Shown in pieces: positions 45,684 to 57,238 of a stretch of 64,000 nt of DNA. The position numbers and the translations under genes were made by a program. How positions within the stretch are numbered: the stretch's first letter is position 1; each line of letters begins with the position of its first letter. The notes below the pieces were generated by a model that ran no database searches, was not told where the DNA came from, and saw nothing but the letters and a program-made list of their open reading frames with translations. The stretch lies in the NCBI GenBank assembly GCA_002633025.1, contig NMRB01000868.1, positions 10,013-74,012 on the forward strand, read 5' to 3'. This stretch comes from Notospermus geniculatus (Eukaryota; Nemertea; Pilidiophora; Heteronemertea; Lineidae).

Positions 45684-45972
45684 ATGAATGAGAATGCCTC
45701 CCGTATCATAGTGCCCCGCTTCCTGTGCAGCGGACATTCAAAAACAGAGAGACGTGTTTATCAGAGCCTCATCATTGCAGCTTAAAGTTGAACTGCATGA
45801 ACAAAAACACAACAGCGCCGCAGTATGGTCTACAGAAGTGCGATTGCCCTTCGAAGTACCTCCAGAACATGATAGACTACCGGCCTATTTGGTGGCGCCA
45901 CTGTATTCAATCTCAGGCTTTCAATCGAGACACATCAAGAGATAGTGTCCAAGTGACAAAGCCTGGTAGACT
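45684..45972 (+). repeat. Two dispersed repeats side by side (45684-45780 and R200 copy 2, 45781-45972)
   Basis: The left part matches 40780-40900; the right part matches 21658-21858. Their junction here suggests that they are parts of one longer element or a nested insertion. Confidence 0.6.
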
Positions 45973-45987
45973 TTTAAGCATGGCGCA

Positions 45988-46210
45988 CACGAGCGACTAA
46001 AATCGGGGCGACTACCGATGCGACTACTAGGTCGCATGCGATAATTACCTTTGAGGTCGATCAGTGATGTCATCCGTGACATCACTGATCTCCCAGTGAA
46101 GCATTTGTCGCAAACGAGTCAAAAATAAATAAAAAAACTAAAAATATGTTCAGTCGCTCCTGTAGTCGCAAGGCTAGTCGCCTAGAAAATCGCTCAAAAA
46201 ATCGCTCGTG
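45988..46210. mobile_element. Foldback element ending at an assembly N
   Basis: CACGAGCGACT at the left and AATCGCTCGTG at the right are inverted; GCGACTAC and GTAGTCGC words repeat in both arms. The right end coincides with the N at 46211, which suggests that the gap arose at this palindrome. Confidence 0.6.
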
Positions 46211-46211
46211 N

Positions 46212-47752
46212 CAAATCACTAAAACGGTCCGTTGTTTTATAAACGTGGGAGTTTGTGGATAAAAGGTATTTGTGTAACAACGTGTCCGCCCTAAAACATA
46301 CCATAGGCTTATTGTGTTCTTTTGGGCCGATTGGACTTGGTCATGCGTACAAAAAACAAAGTCGTGGAAACTGTGGTCGAGAGCAGTGGTAAAACAAAGG
46401 AAGGTCTAGTGGGCAGGAGGTTGGGTGCGGATTGGAGTGGGGTGGGGGAGCTCAAAGAAACCTACGCCAATGGCAAGCAACCCACGCTTGGATAAATCTT
46501 ACAAAAAAAGCCTTTGTCATTTGTCCCCAAATTCGGTGACGAGAGCTTTAACAAAATCTGGCGACTACTGTTGAATTCATGGCTGTCAACGCTAGTTCAA
46601 TTATCTCTCATGGTGGCAAATTCACTCTCAACTAAATAATACCTATTGACCAGCCCGTCAGAATTTGAAATGTCAGCGTATCTGTCAATTAGGCCTACAC
46701 TTGAATTATACATCACAATGTTGTCTCGATAAGTCAATAAAGTGTGTTGAATTCCCCTGCCTCTTTGTTGACGGCACGAGCGGACGACCAGCGTAAATAA
46801 TTCAGCTGCTGTACCCGGTGGGAGATTGTTTAAAACCCAATTGCCAACTAACGGAAAATGATGACGTCACGCAGTTATTCGTGACGTCATGGTGAGATTA
46901 ATGCCAGTGTTGGCCTCGGCTGTGTCTGTTGTCAATAGTTGAATATTGAAGCCTGCTCTATTAGGCCTACATGTATTCAGTCGAGTGGTGGATGTATTGA
47001 CCATCGCCGTTTCGGTGCTGGTGGATTTTGGTTGCGGGGCGTCGGTATCAGTCGCGGACTTCATGTGCGGGGGTTCGGGAGATCCGGATCTCCCCAGAAA
47101 CAACCGAGACATCATGATTTATAAATGATACCGCTCTGCTCACGACAAGCCCGTCTCAGAGACCATTGACTTCAACTCTGCTGGGTTTTTACTCGCTGCA
47201 CTTATCAGAACTTTTTCCATCTAAATTATACATGTACATCGTCAGAAGACACTCGACTTTGTGCATTGTTTTCCGAACGAGGTGTGTCAGCTATAATAGG
47301 TTGGCATTTCGAACGAAAAGTTTGAGTATTTTGAAAGTTCACGTTGGAAAATACTTGATATTTTTCGACAACTCGGGTATTTTTAAACGTCATATTTTTA
47401 TTGATGTAAGCGGTGCTGTAAACATTTTGGCGTAAGCGATCAATGTAAACTTGAAATAGGGGGAAATACGTGAAATGTGTCAGGTTGGGAAACAATAGAA
47501 ATGTATGAGCGTGAAGTATGATATTGACTGGTGTACGAAAACGAGGTATCAATACGATACACAGGAAGACAGGAAAATAGTAGTAGTTTGGTGAGGACTG
47601 GATGGTTGTGTGGGTATCTATGTCAGATGACGTGTAATCGTTGGAGGATGGTGAAAGATGTTAATGAGGAACCTACATGACGCAAGGCGGCGCCACCACC
47701 GATCATACGGAAGAGGTAATGACGTCACCTAAGTTGGCGTATATTGATTCCG
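46212..47752. other. Intergenic, no gene recognised
   Basis: 46859-46890 carries GATGACGTCACG and CGTGACGTCATGG in inverted arrangement. ORFs at 46867-47115 (minus) and 47166-47435 (plus) have no domain. Confidence 0.3.
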
Positions 47753-47942
47753 GATTGCGCACCGCTAGGGCTAATGTCAAGGCTAACCCTTGGGCTAATG
47801 TGACACTGGACTGGTTCCCAGTCTTTCTCTCCACTCCCACGGCGCTCCTGTCCGTTGCGAAACGGACTGTAGCGCCGCGGGAGTGGAGACGCATAGACGG
47901 GAACCAGTGTAATATGACACCCTAACCCCTAGCGGTGCAATC
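47753..47942. mobile_element. Nested foldback element, GATTGC-CACCGCTAGGG ends
   Basis: Outer GATTGCGCACCGCTAGGG pairs with CCCTAGCGGTGCAATC. Inner GACTGGTTCCC/GGGAACCAGT and CTCCACTCCC/GGGAGTGGAG pair again, then TGTCCGTTGCGAAACGGACTGT closes. Partial relative at 17085-17156. Confidence 0.7.
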
Positions 47943-49550
47943 TGGAACCAATCTAATGTAGCGCGAGGATAATACTAGTATGTGTGTGACATTTTCGCCA
48001 TTGCCTTGAGAACATGAATGAATAAATGATAGTTTGTGATAATGTCTGTAGTAAATATTGCTAATCAATAGTCCTACCTGTCGATTGTAGATATGGACCT
48101 ATTAACAGCTGAATATCGAAAAATAGTAAGCAAATTTAACTGGAATTCTAAATGAGTGGTGTTTTTCCTGATATTTAAAGTTGTAGTGTAATATTTAATT
48201 CTGACGCTAACCATGGGATTTATCTTTGGAAGATTTCATTGATGTCGTCTATACTCGATATCTGATCGATGTAGGCCTACTAGAAACATACGTTTTCATT
48301 TATTTACTTAGCAAAGTCGCCAAGTGCAATCCATTGCTAGGTATTCAGTGTTGAATCGTGAATTTAAACTGATGCAAGTAATGTCTTCTATAGCATGGGA
48401 CGATTTTTGGTGCGGACACCAGAATCGCGTAATATTTATCAACCTCAGAAGTGGTGAGGGTCCAAGAGTCGTACAGCAACTGTACCAAATCTCTAGTCAT
48501 TAGTCTGCACCAACGGGCGCGCTGTGCAGCGCCACCGGTGAATGAACTAGGCCCTTGTCTGGCCGATCATTTCGTCCACCGATAGGTGTCGTGTCATACA
48601 TTTACCAAGAAAACATCTGTCTGCGATGGAAACGTTATTCTATCAAAAAAATAACTTCCTTCATCAGTCAAATGATCATTGCTGCAAATTTCATGTAATC
48701 AACCCCATATATTTTACTTTGAAAGATGTAATTTTGGGCGTGGCACCACTAACATCGTGGTGAAGTACATCTGGCTCAAGTATCTGGTATAGGCAGGATA
48801 TACTGGGCGTGAACAATCAGGAACCGACAGAACTACTGTTACTTGGATGCGCTGCTGTCAGTGGTTGTTCCTTTTTGACGTCTCGTCGTGTTGCAGTGCG
48901 CTAAAGACGTCATGACGCCAAATTTTGCTCCGTTTGTGACGTCTTTGGTCGCAGCGCCGCCCTATCGGGCTAAAACGTTGTGTGGATGCCTACTTTCAAC
49001 GAATTCGTAACAAGCTGTGCTTTGAGATATCCTCTCGCCGCTTTTGTTACCAAAAAAAGGTGGTTGAACCAAGATGAAATGAATATAATACGTACCCTTC
49101 AGGCATGATGGCTATTTTGTTACGATATTCATCAACCAACACAATGCTAACTGTTGGCTAAACAGGCCTTGGAATAACCCCGCTGACATGGAACCCTGAA
49201 TTAGGACAGGTTGTGGCAAGTTGTTTGTGTATTTCACCGCGGGCAGACCATCACATTTACATAATATGTATGTTTCATAATTCGAAACGTGCGAAGGTGT
49301 TTGCTGCATCATACCCTAGGCGGTGCCAAACTTAGAAAAATGCTGAGTGAATAGCGCAAAAAACTGAGCTAATTAATATCAATATTATGCCCAGTAGGTG
49401 ACCTATATGTACGTACACCCTGCAACAGCCACAGGTTGCTTTTAAACCGAATCCCCCGCTACTGTACAAATGATACGGCAAGTTGTTCCATCGGTATTCT
49501 CGTCAGTCGGTATGTTTACCTCTCGACCACCAAGCTACAGTTGAAGAGTT
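47943..49550. other. Intergenic, no gene recognised
   Basis: No coding support; short ORFs only. No repeat identified apart from TAGGCCTAC words. Confidence 0.3.
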
Positions 49551-50712
49551 AGGAACCCGTTCAAAGAAACCGGATCATAGCCGTTTACTATTGAACAGAA
49601 TCCCGATAGATCTGTTGTCCATGTCACCTTAAACTGGCCGCACTAGAAACAGAACAATGCACATCGATCCATGTGGTCAGTGCCGTAAACTCTAGAGTGG
49701 AAAACACAGCTACCTTGCTATTAGCAAGTGAATATTGAATATCATCTATACAAGCAAAAAAAGAGCAGATATGTTTTGGTTGCGTGCCTGTTATACAGAT
49801 ATTGACCTGTGTTGTTATTGGTTGCGAAGAAAAAAAATTGGAAACGGACAAAAGCAATTTCATGTGTTGCCCTTATTAGGCGGTGAAAAGACCAAATGTC
49901 GTTGAAATCGACACTTGTTCAACAAGAGTCGTATCAATCATCAGAATGGCCCTTGTCAATTGGTTGATTAGGTAAACTGGTGGATTGGTCGTAAAGGGGT
50001 GGGGTCTCTTTTGTAAAGTGAGTTTTTAACAGCTCTGAGAATAGAGCACGGGCTGCCAATGAAAAATTGGACTTCATTTCCATGACGTAATTTATTTCGG
50101 GACATTTTGTTGTACCAGCCATCTCCAGAAATACATTTTACGTCCTGGAAATGAAGTTGAATTCCGTATTCGTACTTCGTTTTTCGTCAGATTTGCGAAA
50201 CCTCCTTAATATCACGTCTCCTCGTCGAACGCCAGCCCCGCATCCTTCGCAGCTTGTTGTACGTATTGAATGACACCAGCGCATCCGAGCTCTGTTACAA
50301 ACACCATAATAAAGCATGCGGAGTGGCTGTCTCCTTTATAACGCCTACGAGCCTCTTCTATGTATTATCTAGTAGGCAAACCACGACATGTTTGACAGGT
50401 TTCGTATCAAACATGGCAGACGAAAGAACGGAACAGGACTAGTAATGGGTAGATCTTATGATTCGGTAAAAAAACCGGTGTGACAGGAATTTAGGTCCCC
50501 CATGAGTCGAAGTCCGGTGTTATTGTTCAACGAGGAATCACCGGGTGCCACCTTTTACTGCTATGGAAACCATGACCATTCAAACCTCATATACCGACTA
50601 TTGTATCTAGGACATGTTTTCCTAGGACTCCCATTCCTTTCTCACCGACACAACTCGTACGTCTGTCAAGAACAATGCCCTCCAATATGGTCTCCTTGAT
50701 GTACGTCATAAA

Positions 50713-50984
50713 GGAGCGGCGTGGTGTAGTGGTTAGCGAGACGGACTTCTGATCAGAAGATCCCGGGTTCGATTCCCAGTCCTGACCAAGAAAAAAACAC
50801 GCTCGCTTGTGACCTTGAGCAAGTCACATGCTTTTAGTGATGGTCTATGTGAGCGCTGAAATCGACTGCCGGAAATTGGAATGAACAGGCCTATAGCTGG
50901 GGGTAATAATTGTGAAGTGCCTTGACACTTAAATGTAAAAGGCACTGCCCACACTGACATAATGTAAAATAATTACATTATAAA
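50713..50984 (+). mobile_element. tRNA-derived SINE, insertion private to copy A
   Basis: A 272-bp insertion with an ATAAA duplication (CATAAA left, TATAAA right); copy B has the uninterrupted site at about 58390-58402. The head has box A TGGTGTAGTGGTTAGCG and box B GGTTCGATTCC and resembles tRNA-Arg with a TCT-like loop, but the anticodon stem is mismatched. The tail includes GAAGTGCCTTGACACTTAAA and ends in an A/T-rich AATGTAAAATAATTACATT. Confidence 0.85.
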
Positions 50985-52515
50985 ATGATGGTGATCAGTG
51001 ATACATGAAGTTTAGCAAGAACACATAAAAATCTCTTTTCAGATCCAAAACATGAGTCCAGAAAGATTTTTTGTCCTCCAATGAATGGATGATGCTCAAC
51101 CTCCCTTCCTTTGATGATAAGACCTTGTCATTGTCAAACCTGCTGATGTGACGAAAATGTACTCGGTGATTTCAAGGTTAACTGGTATAAATGACTCAAA
51201 AGATATACGCATCTCCAAACACCGGCTACACCTTAAATCCCCACGCATCCCTCCTCTAACAACCTCTCACATGTCTCACGTTATGTTGTCCCTGTCTCTC
51301 CTAACACACGGAGTCGTCGTGTGAACTGGAAACATCGGATACATCATCGCCTCCGGGTTATAATCAACAGAGACAGGAACATCCCTTGATTAATGACGTC
51401 AGGACGCGGCAGGTGACAAAACCAGGTGATTGTTTTTTTATTTCATCCCCGTAGGTCTGTTGGTATAGCACGTAATGATTCTAATCTAAAATCCTGAGAG
51501 GTAGAAGCAATACACAAGGGAAGTGTTTCTGTGCTGTTCCGCGTGTTAGCGAGGAAATCACAAATTTGATAATGTTGATTGGGATTTTAATTGACAGGTG
51601 ATTGACAGGTGACGGCAGGCAATTAGATTAACGCTTCACCTACCTTGCTATAGCGATTGTGACGTTTCCACAGCATGCCACAGCGACAACATATTCCCCT
51701 GCACAAGTCCGGTATCCGGCTAATACTAAAATAGACGGAGAATTCCTGTAAATTGGCGCGGACGAGCTCAGTCGGGTAATCCACGCGAGCTATCGATTGG
51801 AAGCCGAGTTGGATATCACCAGGGTTTCGCTGGTTGCCGGGCGAGGAGGCCCTAGCTACGTATCAGGATTGTCGCGTCGCTGTTCACCGGCTCCTGATTG
51901 TTGCTATGGCCTACTCAGGGGTCACGCAACACTCTGCATAGAGGCTCAAGGGCAGGTGGTATGGAAGTACATGTACATGTCGACCCTGATGTGACAGAAA
52001 GATTTATGTGTCACGTTCTAAATTTTGTCCAGAACACGGCAAGTGGCCATTGTACCCCTACTCCCCCATATGTCCAGCAATACCCCCACGTACGTTGGCA
52101 ATAATCAAGTGCAGGTTTTACGGTAGCCCAATAAGCTCCTTCCTTAAATAGTTCGCTTAAATACCGATCACCAATGAGGCCTTGCTTTGCCTAGCCAATG
52201 AACAAAGTCTTAGAACACAACGAGCCAATGGAACAAGCGAGCGTCCTCACTGCAGAGCTTCAAACGACCAGCTGGCGACCAATCAGCTGTCACTTTGCTT
52301 CGCCAATCAGAATCATGAGCCGTTCATCCTAGCCAATGGACTCCCTCAGGTCAGCCTCAGTTTCGGATTGCTTGTTGCTTCGTTTCTTCAACTGTTCTCC
52401 CGTGTTTACCCTTGTTCCATGAGAGGATTCCATAAATCACACCAGATTCCAGCTCGATCCTGATTCCTGATCCTGATCCTCGATCCTGATTCTGGTTACA
52501 ATCAGCAAGCGTAAT

Positions 52516-52886
52516 GAGGAACCCGCCCGCCGTTTATCCCGACAGGTCGGCGCAGCGATCGATGTGACCGAACCGATGTCATTGACGTCGTTTTATGTGC
52601 TGACGTTGCGTCATGAAAAAATCAGCTGTACATTTGTCTACAGGAAAAAATGAGATAAAGACGTTGCCGTTATCGCCATCCTACCTCTTTATTTTAAGGA
52701 AAAAAAAACAAAGAAATTGCAGAAATTTTCATCCGCGACAAGATGGTGTAAATTTTAATATCATGCGACTGAAAAAATAGGGTTGATTTCACGCCAGAAG
52801 TTAATGGAAATGACTGGAAATCACGTTGAAAAAAGAGTCTCATCGATCGCAGCGCCACGTCGTGACGTTAGTTCGTCCGGTTCCTC
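52516..52886. mobile_element. Foldback element, insertion private to copy A
   Basis: 371 bp absent from copy B, which reads GCGTAATTCTGAACC across the site. Ends GAGGAACCCGCC and GTCCGGTTCCTC are imperfect inverted repeats flanked by AT on both sides (possible 2-bp duplication). Inner CGCAGCGATCGATG and CATCGATCGCAGCG pair. Confidence 0.85.
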
Positions 52887-53532
52887 ATTCTGAACCAAGG
52901 TTAATGACCTCTTAAATGCTGATGCGAGTAAATAATAGCATTTACATTTCTTAGATTTCTTTGTTCTAATTGCTGCCTATGCGTTGAAGAGGTCGACAAT
53001 GCCGTGTTTACTTAATGTAATTACAACAATTTCATTATTTCGAGGAGTTACTTACCGATTTCTCATTCAGCTTTTATGTTCTTTGGGAGTTTTCTATGAA
53101 TAAATTTCGGTGCTGATTGCGGGTCCAGTTCATGACGGACCCTGGTAGTCTCCAGCACAATGATATCGCTGTTGGTTTCTATCAAGTACAAGTTGTCAAT
53201 TGAACCATCCCCGTCATGTTCTGGTTGCGCAAGATTAGAACACACACACACGCCACCTCTCAGACGAATGTAAAACTAAACGAACTCCGTCGCAGGCCGA
53301 TGACTCGCCGATTTCTTCTCTTCCTGATATCATAGCATGGTTTCTTTGATACATGTATATCTATTTGATATTTTTTGACAGTCTTTCCGCATGAGACCTG
53401 CAGTCGAATGCCTCGAGTTTCTGACCAGCGGTCAGGAATCACGTTCGATCAACCTTTTGACTCCGGTGTAACCAATATCTTATACCTCAGCTATCTCTTC
53501 TGATAAGGGGCAACTATGGGCAGGGATCAGGT

Positions 53533-53637
53533 GGCTGTTTCCTAAAGCGACTTTAGGCTTATGATACCAATGACTTCAATGCATTTGCCATTTGGTTAAA
53601 GGTACCATTAGCTTAAAGCGACTTTATGAAACAGGCC
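53533..53637. mobile_element. Short foldback, GGCTGTTTC ends, copy A
   Basis: GGCTGTTTCCTAAAGCGACTT and AAAGCGACTTTATGAAACAGGCC form an imperfect inverted pair (TAAAG...CTTTA cores). Present in both copies (B: about 60898-61002), so it predates the duplication. Confidence 0.5.
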
Positions 53638-53683
53638 GGATATCACCAACAAACTGCATTCGTCGAGCTAAGTCCAACAATTA

Positions 53684-53689
53684 TTTATT
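53684..53689 (-). promoter_or_regulatory. Possible poly(A) signal of TspO-like gene A
   Basis: AATAAA on the minus strand about 480 bp after the stop codon, next to an A/T-rich run. It is kept in copy B near 61046-61052. If used, the foldback at 53771-53892 is in the 3' UTR. Confidence 0.4.
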
Positions 53690-53770
53690 TAAAAAAAAAT
53701 ATCAATATAAAGTACATGTAGTTTACAATTTATGATAAACACGGCCTCGCGTGCAGAATGATGATCTCAA

Positions 53771-53892
53771 TAGGGAGGTTTCGCAAGCGACCGGTTAGGC
53801 CCTGCGACGACGTTTATCTATTGTGTGGGTATACCCGAACAATAGATAAACGTCGTTGTATGGCATAACCGGGCGCTTGCGAAACCTCCCTA
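53771..53892. mobile_element. Foldback element, TAGGGAGGTTTCGC ends, copy A
   Basis: TAGGGAGGTTTCGCAAGCG and CGCTTGCGAAACCTCCCTA are perfect inverted ends; pairing runs inward through CGGTTAGGCC-type and GACGTTTATCTATTGT/ACAATAGATAAACGTC. Copy B 61149-61260 lacks about 10 bp of one arm. Confidence 0.85.
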
Positions 53893-54171
53893 TTATCAAC
53901 TGGACGTCCACTGTTAAAATGTTTAATATACCCCAGGTTAGTGTAGTTGTTCCTTCGGAGACTCGTTGGTCGGTCCGAGACAAGTATTTCTGAGATAACC
54001 CTCTACAACTTGATTAATCCAAGTTAAACTTAAATGTGAAATTGCATGGCGGATGGCGATGACTTGTGTTAGTTAAATACATAAAATTTAAAAAGTGTAG
54101 GAGGCCTAACTAATATTTTACAATATCAGTACCAATCCGTTCACATCGACTACCACATCCTTGGAAACATT

Positions 54172-55496
54172 CTAAAGTTCTTCAAGATTCCCCTCCTCTT
54201 CATATCTTGGCGGCGGTGTGTCTGGCACCTTTTTCTTCTCGTCATCTCCTCCTTTGACATTCAAATTCGAATCTGAGACCCTGTGGTCCGGCAGTGGCGA
54301 CATCTTGTGCCGTACAATCACAATGATAAGTTTAGCAATGGAGAGGCAAAGAGCAACACCTAGAAGCACCGCGGTGAATATACTGTTCCGTTTCGCGGGA
54401 TTCCAGTTTTTAGCTACGCTTCCGATCAAGGCGAAGATGACTGGGATGTACTGGCTGAACTGGTAACGAAGGTAGCGATCAAAAACGAAGGTTTCGATGC
54501 AAAAATATAGGAGGAGCTCAACTGTAAGGACACTGAGGGACACCGTGCAGGCGTCTTCTTGAGATACAGTCCCGCGGTACGTCATGACGATGGCTAAGTT
54601 TAGAAGCGTCGCCACGCTGATCCAGCCGCAATAAAATGCCCAAGCGTTGTGGACGAGCATCCGTACGAGCCAGACTTCGTAGGTCCTGCCCCATTTGATC
54701 AAGGTCAGGGAAACCTTGTCGAATTGTCGGTAGCAGCAGAATAACATCACGTGGATGGAGAAGACCATGAGTGAGATGATAACGAGGCCGGCGATCATCC
54801 ATTCTCGATCCCAGCAGAACACCCACGTCAGGTTGAGCGCCATATTGATGACGTAGATTCCGTAGACGTAATTCGGCACGACAGGTGGCGCCATGTACAG
54901 GTGGCCATCTTCACCCTTCCTGAAGATGGTTGTGATACCGTAGACGAGGAATATAGCTTGCCAGGTGTATATAAACCCCCAGATGCTGAACACCCAGCCA
55001 GCTGGGGTGATTTCCAGAAAGTAGATATCGGAAATGCCACCGGTCGTGTTGTAGAAAATCCCTGAAAAAAAGATCAGTTTGGTGGTGATTTTGCATGCTA
55101 AATGGCGATCATTACGATAGACGGCAGCACTTCGTAACAGGTCATATACGTGTACATGTCCAATGGACGCCGGTTGTGTGGGAAATTCATGAATTGATCA
55201 GGACCTGGACACGGCTGGATACCAGGTTTCATTTCAATAGTTTAACCACTAGTGACACCTATTGGGGCAGTGGTGGGTTATGACCCTCATTGGAATGAAA
55301 AGAGCGGAATACAATGAAAGACGTTCATTTTACGCAATTCGGATGAGACAGTCCTTTGCCATAACCAAGGCGTGGGCCTAGGCCTACCTGCCGCCACTCC
55401 GAAAGATGAAGCCGCCCCGTTGATTACAGTCGTGACGATGAAAGCAACTGCGGCACCCACGATGAGGACGACCCCTATCGGACTGTGATTTGCCAT
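54172..55496 (-). CDS. TspO/tryptophan-rich sensory protein-like multi-pass membrane protein, copy A (exons 55388-55496 and 54172-55061), 332 aa
   Basis: Exon 1 (MANHSPIGVVLIVGAAVA) ends at a GTAGGC donor; exon 2 starts after a TTTTTTTCAG acceptor and the phase-1 join gives SFGVAAGIFYNTTGGISDIY. The key block LEITPAGWVFSIWGFIYTWQ (about residues 52-71) is the signature of the longer, 8-helix TspO/MBR-related proteins known from bacteria and some eukaryotes. About eight hydrophobic helices follow the order one in exon 1 and seven in exon 2. The C-terminal cytoplasmic tail carries PPRY (320-323), a PPxY motif that in other proteins binds WW domains of Nedd4-type ligases. Function in animals is not established; a ligand- or lipid-related role is inference. 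Exon 2 reads open upstream of the GTG codon at 54993, so translation does not start there. Confidence 0.85.
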
Positions 55497-55889
55497 CTTG
55501 GTTGATGGTGTTGTACTTGTGTAGTTGGCCTACTGGGGTGGAAGCTTGCTGTGATGAGTGAACCCTGACCTTCTACCTAGAAAAAAGAATACGGTACTGT
55601 ACGAATTAGGCCTGATCTACCGGTACATTGAAACGATTCAACACGGATAGGCCTACAAATTCTCATTTGCCAGGACCTGTCAAACCCATCAGCAAACAAA
55701 TGCTTACCAGGCAAGTCACGATGACTGCAGAGGCAGTTTTGAACTGTTCGTGAACTGACGCGGCGCCAACGAAACTGCTGTTTATTCGTGCGCAAATGTA
55801 ACAGTTTCTAATTGTACAATTCATACTATAGTTCTCGATTATATAATTCTTGTAATAATTGATAAAACCGTAAAGAGTTGCAGTATTCG

Positions 55890-56000
55890 GTCAAAGTCAA
55901 ACCAGACGTCAAAATGCCGCTATGACCACCGCACTGTTGGACCACATCTTGATTCGTTCGTGAAGCAAGGCGGCGTTATGACGTCTGGTTTGACTGTGGT
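55890..56000. mobile_element. Foldback element, GTCAAACCAGACGTCA arms
   Basis: GTCAAACCAGACGTCAAAAT and ATGACGTCTGGTTTGAC are inverted, with TGCCGC/GCGGC-type inner pairing. Copy B keeps only the left arm (about 63311-63383). Confidence 0.7.
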
Positions 56001-57238
56001 GTTCCTCTGGCGATGATTCGATTTCTCGGCCTCATCTATAACTTGTAAACCAAATAAATTTCATCCTGTGCACAATGGATGTCTTTGGCGACAATAAAGA
56101 AAGCTACATTGAGTTTACCCTTTCCTGGGAACCTACCTCTTCGCGCCGCCGTCGTCTTCTTCCACGACCTCGTAGGCCTAATCCGTGTACTCCACTTCAA
56201 GACAAATAAAGGAATATCAAAGTTTTTCAATGTTGACGGAGAAAAACCAACTTCTGTTGAACCGCTTGGGGTAATGAGCCGAATTGTGGGATTATTGTCT
56301 TCGGCATGTCGGTCCATGTGCTATGGGCAGGCCTACCTGGCGTCCCGTGTAGGGGATGGCTGCTAAGTTATTTTGTCAACATTCTCCAAGGTCTGTCGTG
56401 TCAGTCTTCACATAAAGCACATCTATTTTGATGACTCAAAACCATTTCTTAATATGCTTTTCGTAAACTGACAACATTGTATGGTGAATTTCCCGATTTT
56501 CTAGAAAGTCTGTCACCCCTGTGAAAGTGGCTGAACCCTGAACCGTAAACACAGGAAACGTGGCTCTAAATGTGACCAAAGTTTTAATGTATATAACAAG
56601 CTTCGCCTTCACGACCTATGACATCACATAATGTGGCATTATTGACCCTTGAGGACCCAACACAAAACAATCAGTAAGCATTGGTAGGGTTATGAGGGGT
56701 CATGTTGTGAAAACCGTGTTGTTCACGTCGGGTTCTAAACTTGCTACGCTTGGTGACCGATTATTGGACCGTACAAGACAACACTTTGGTTATAGACTTA
56801 TCCAAAAGAATAGGCCTATGTGATGGTACAAAAGAATAGGCCTATAGGAATAAACCTGATAGGACGGCGTTTTCCTCTAAATAACTGACCGCCTAACTGA
56901 CCCCTGTGTAACGTTTCCGAGTGTTCCCCATCTCAGTTCATTGTTAGTTTCTAGATACAAGAAAATTATTATTGGCTTTAATCCAATGTTTGCTCCAGGT
57001 ACCTCTCAATATATATAATCTGGGTTTTTGTCAATCTGACAGATGTACCTTTTCACCTTTGACCGCAAGCCGTCCTTGTTTGAGACAAGGTCCCATGAAC
57101 CACTCGGGATCGCTTGATTATCAACCACGCCCCCACCGTATTCCAGCTGCGGCACAAAAAAGTGATGGAAGTTCGTGAGGTTTACTCTCGAGTTGTCAGC
57201 CCACATCCACGGTCCGTTAACTTTCTCCCTGTACAACC
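56001..57238. other. Unique spacer between the two duplicated segments
   Basis: A minus frame at 56036-56317 (contains NPTIRLITPSGSTEVGFSPS) looks protein-like and could be an exon, but has no recognised domain or second exon. AAAAGAATAGGCCTAT occurs twice near 56804 and 56829. Confidence 0.3.

Larger units (their letters stand above)
49551..55947. repeat. 6-kb segmental duplication, copy A
   Basis: Collinear with 57239-63383 in the same orientation. Both start AGGAACCCGTTCAAAGAAAC and end at GTTGGACCACAT. Substitutions and small indels are scattered through, and copy A has two private insertions (50713-50984, 52516-52886). No N lies between the copies, and 1.3 kb of unique DNA separates them, which argues for a real duplication. 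Confidence 0.9.

Noticed and set aside
50713-50788. Functional tRNA-Arg gene
   Set aside because: Anticodon stem has mismatches and the sequence is the head of a SINE insertion absent from copy B.
53063-53251. Minus ORF ending KLPKNIKAE as an exon
   Set aside because: Copy B gains an earlier stop and has amino-acid-changing differences; the nearby GTAAGT donor is in no open frame.
54172-54993. Start of TspO-like protein at the codon before FSIWGFIY
   Set aside because: That codon is GTG in the middle of the conserved block; the frame continues upstream to a proper acceptor and an ATG exon.
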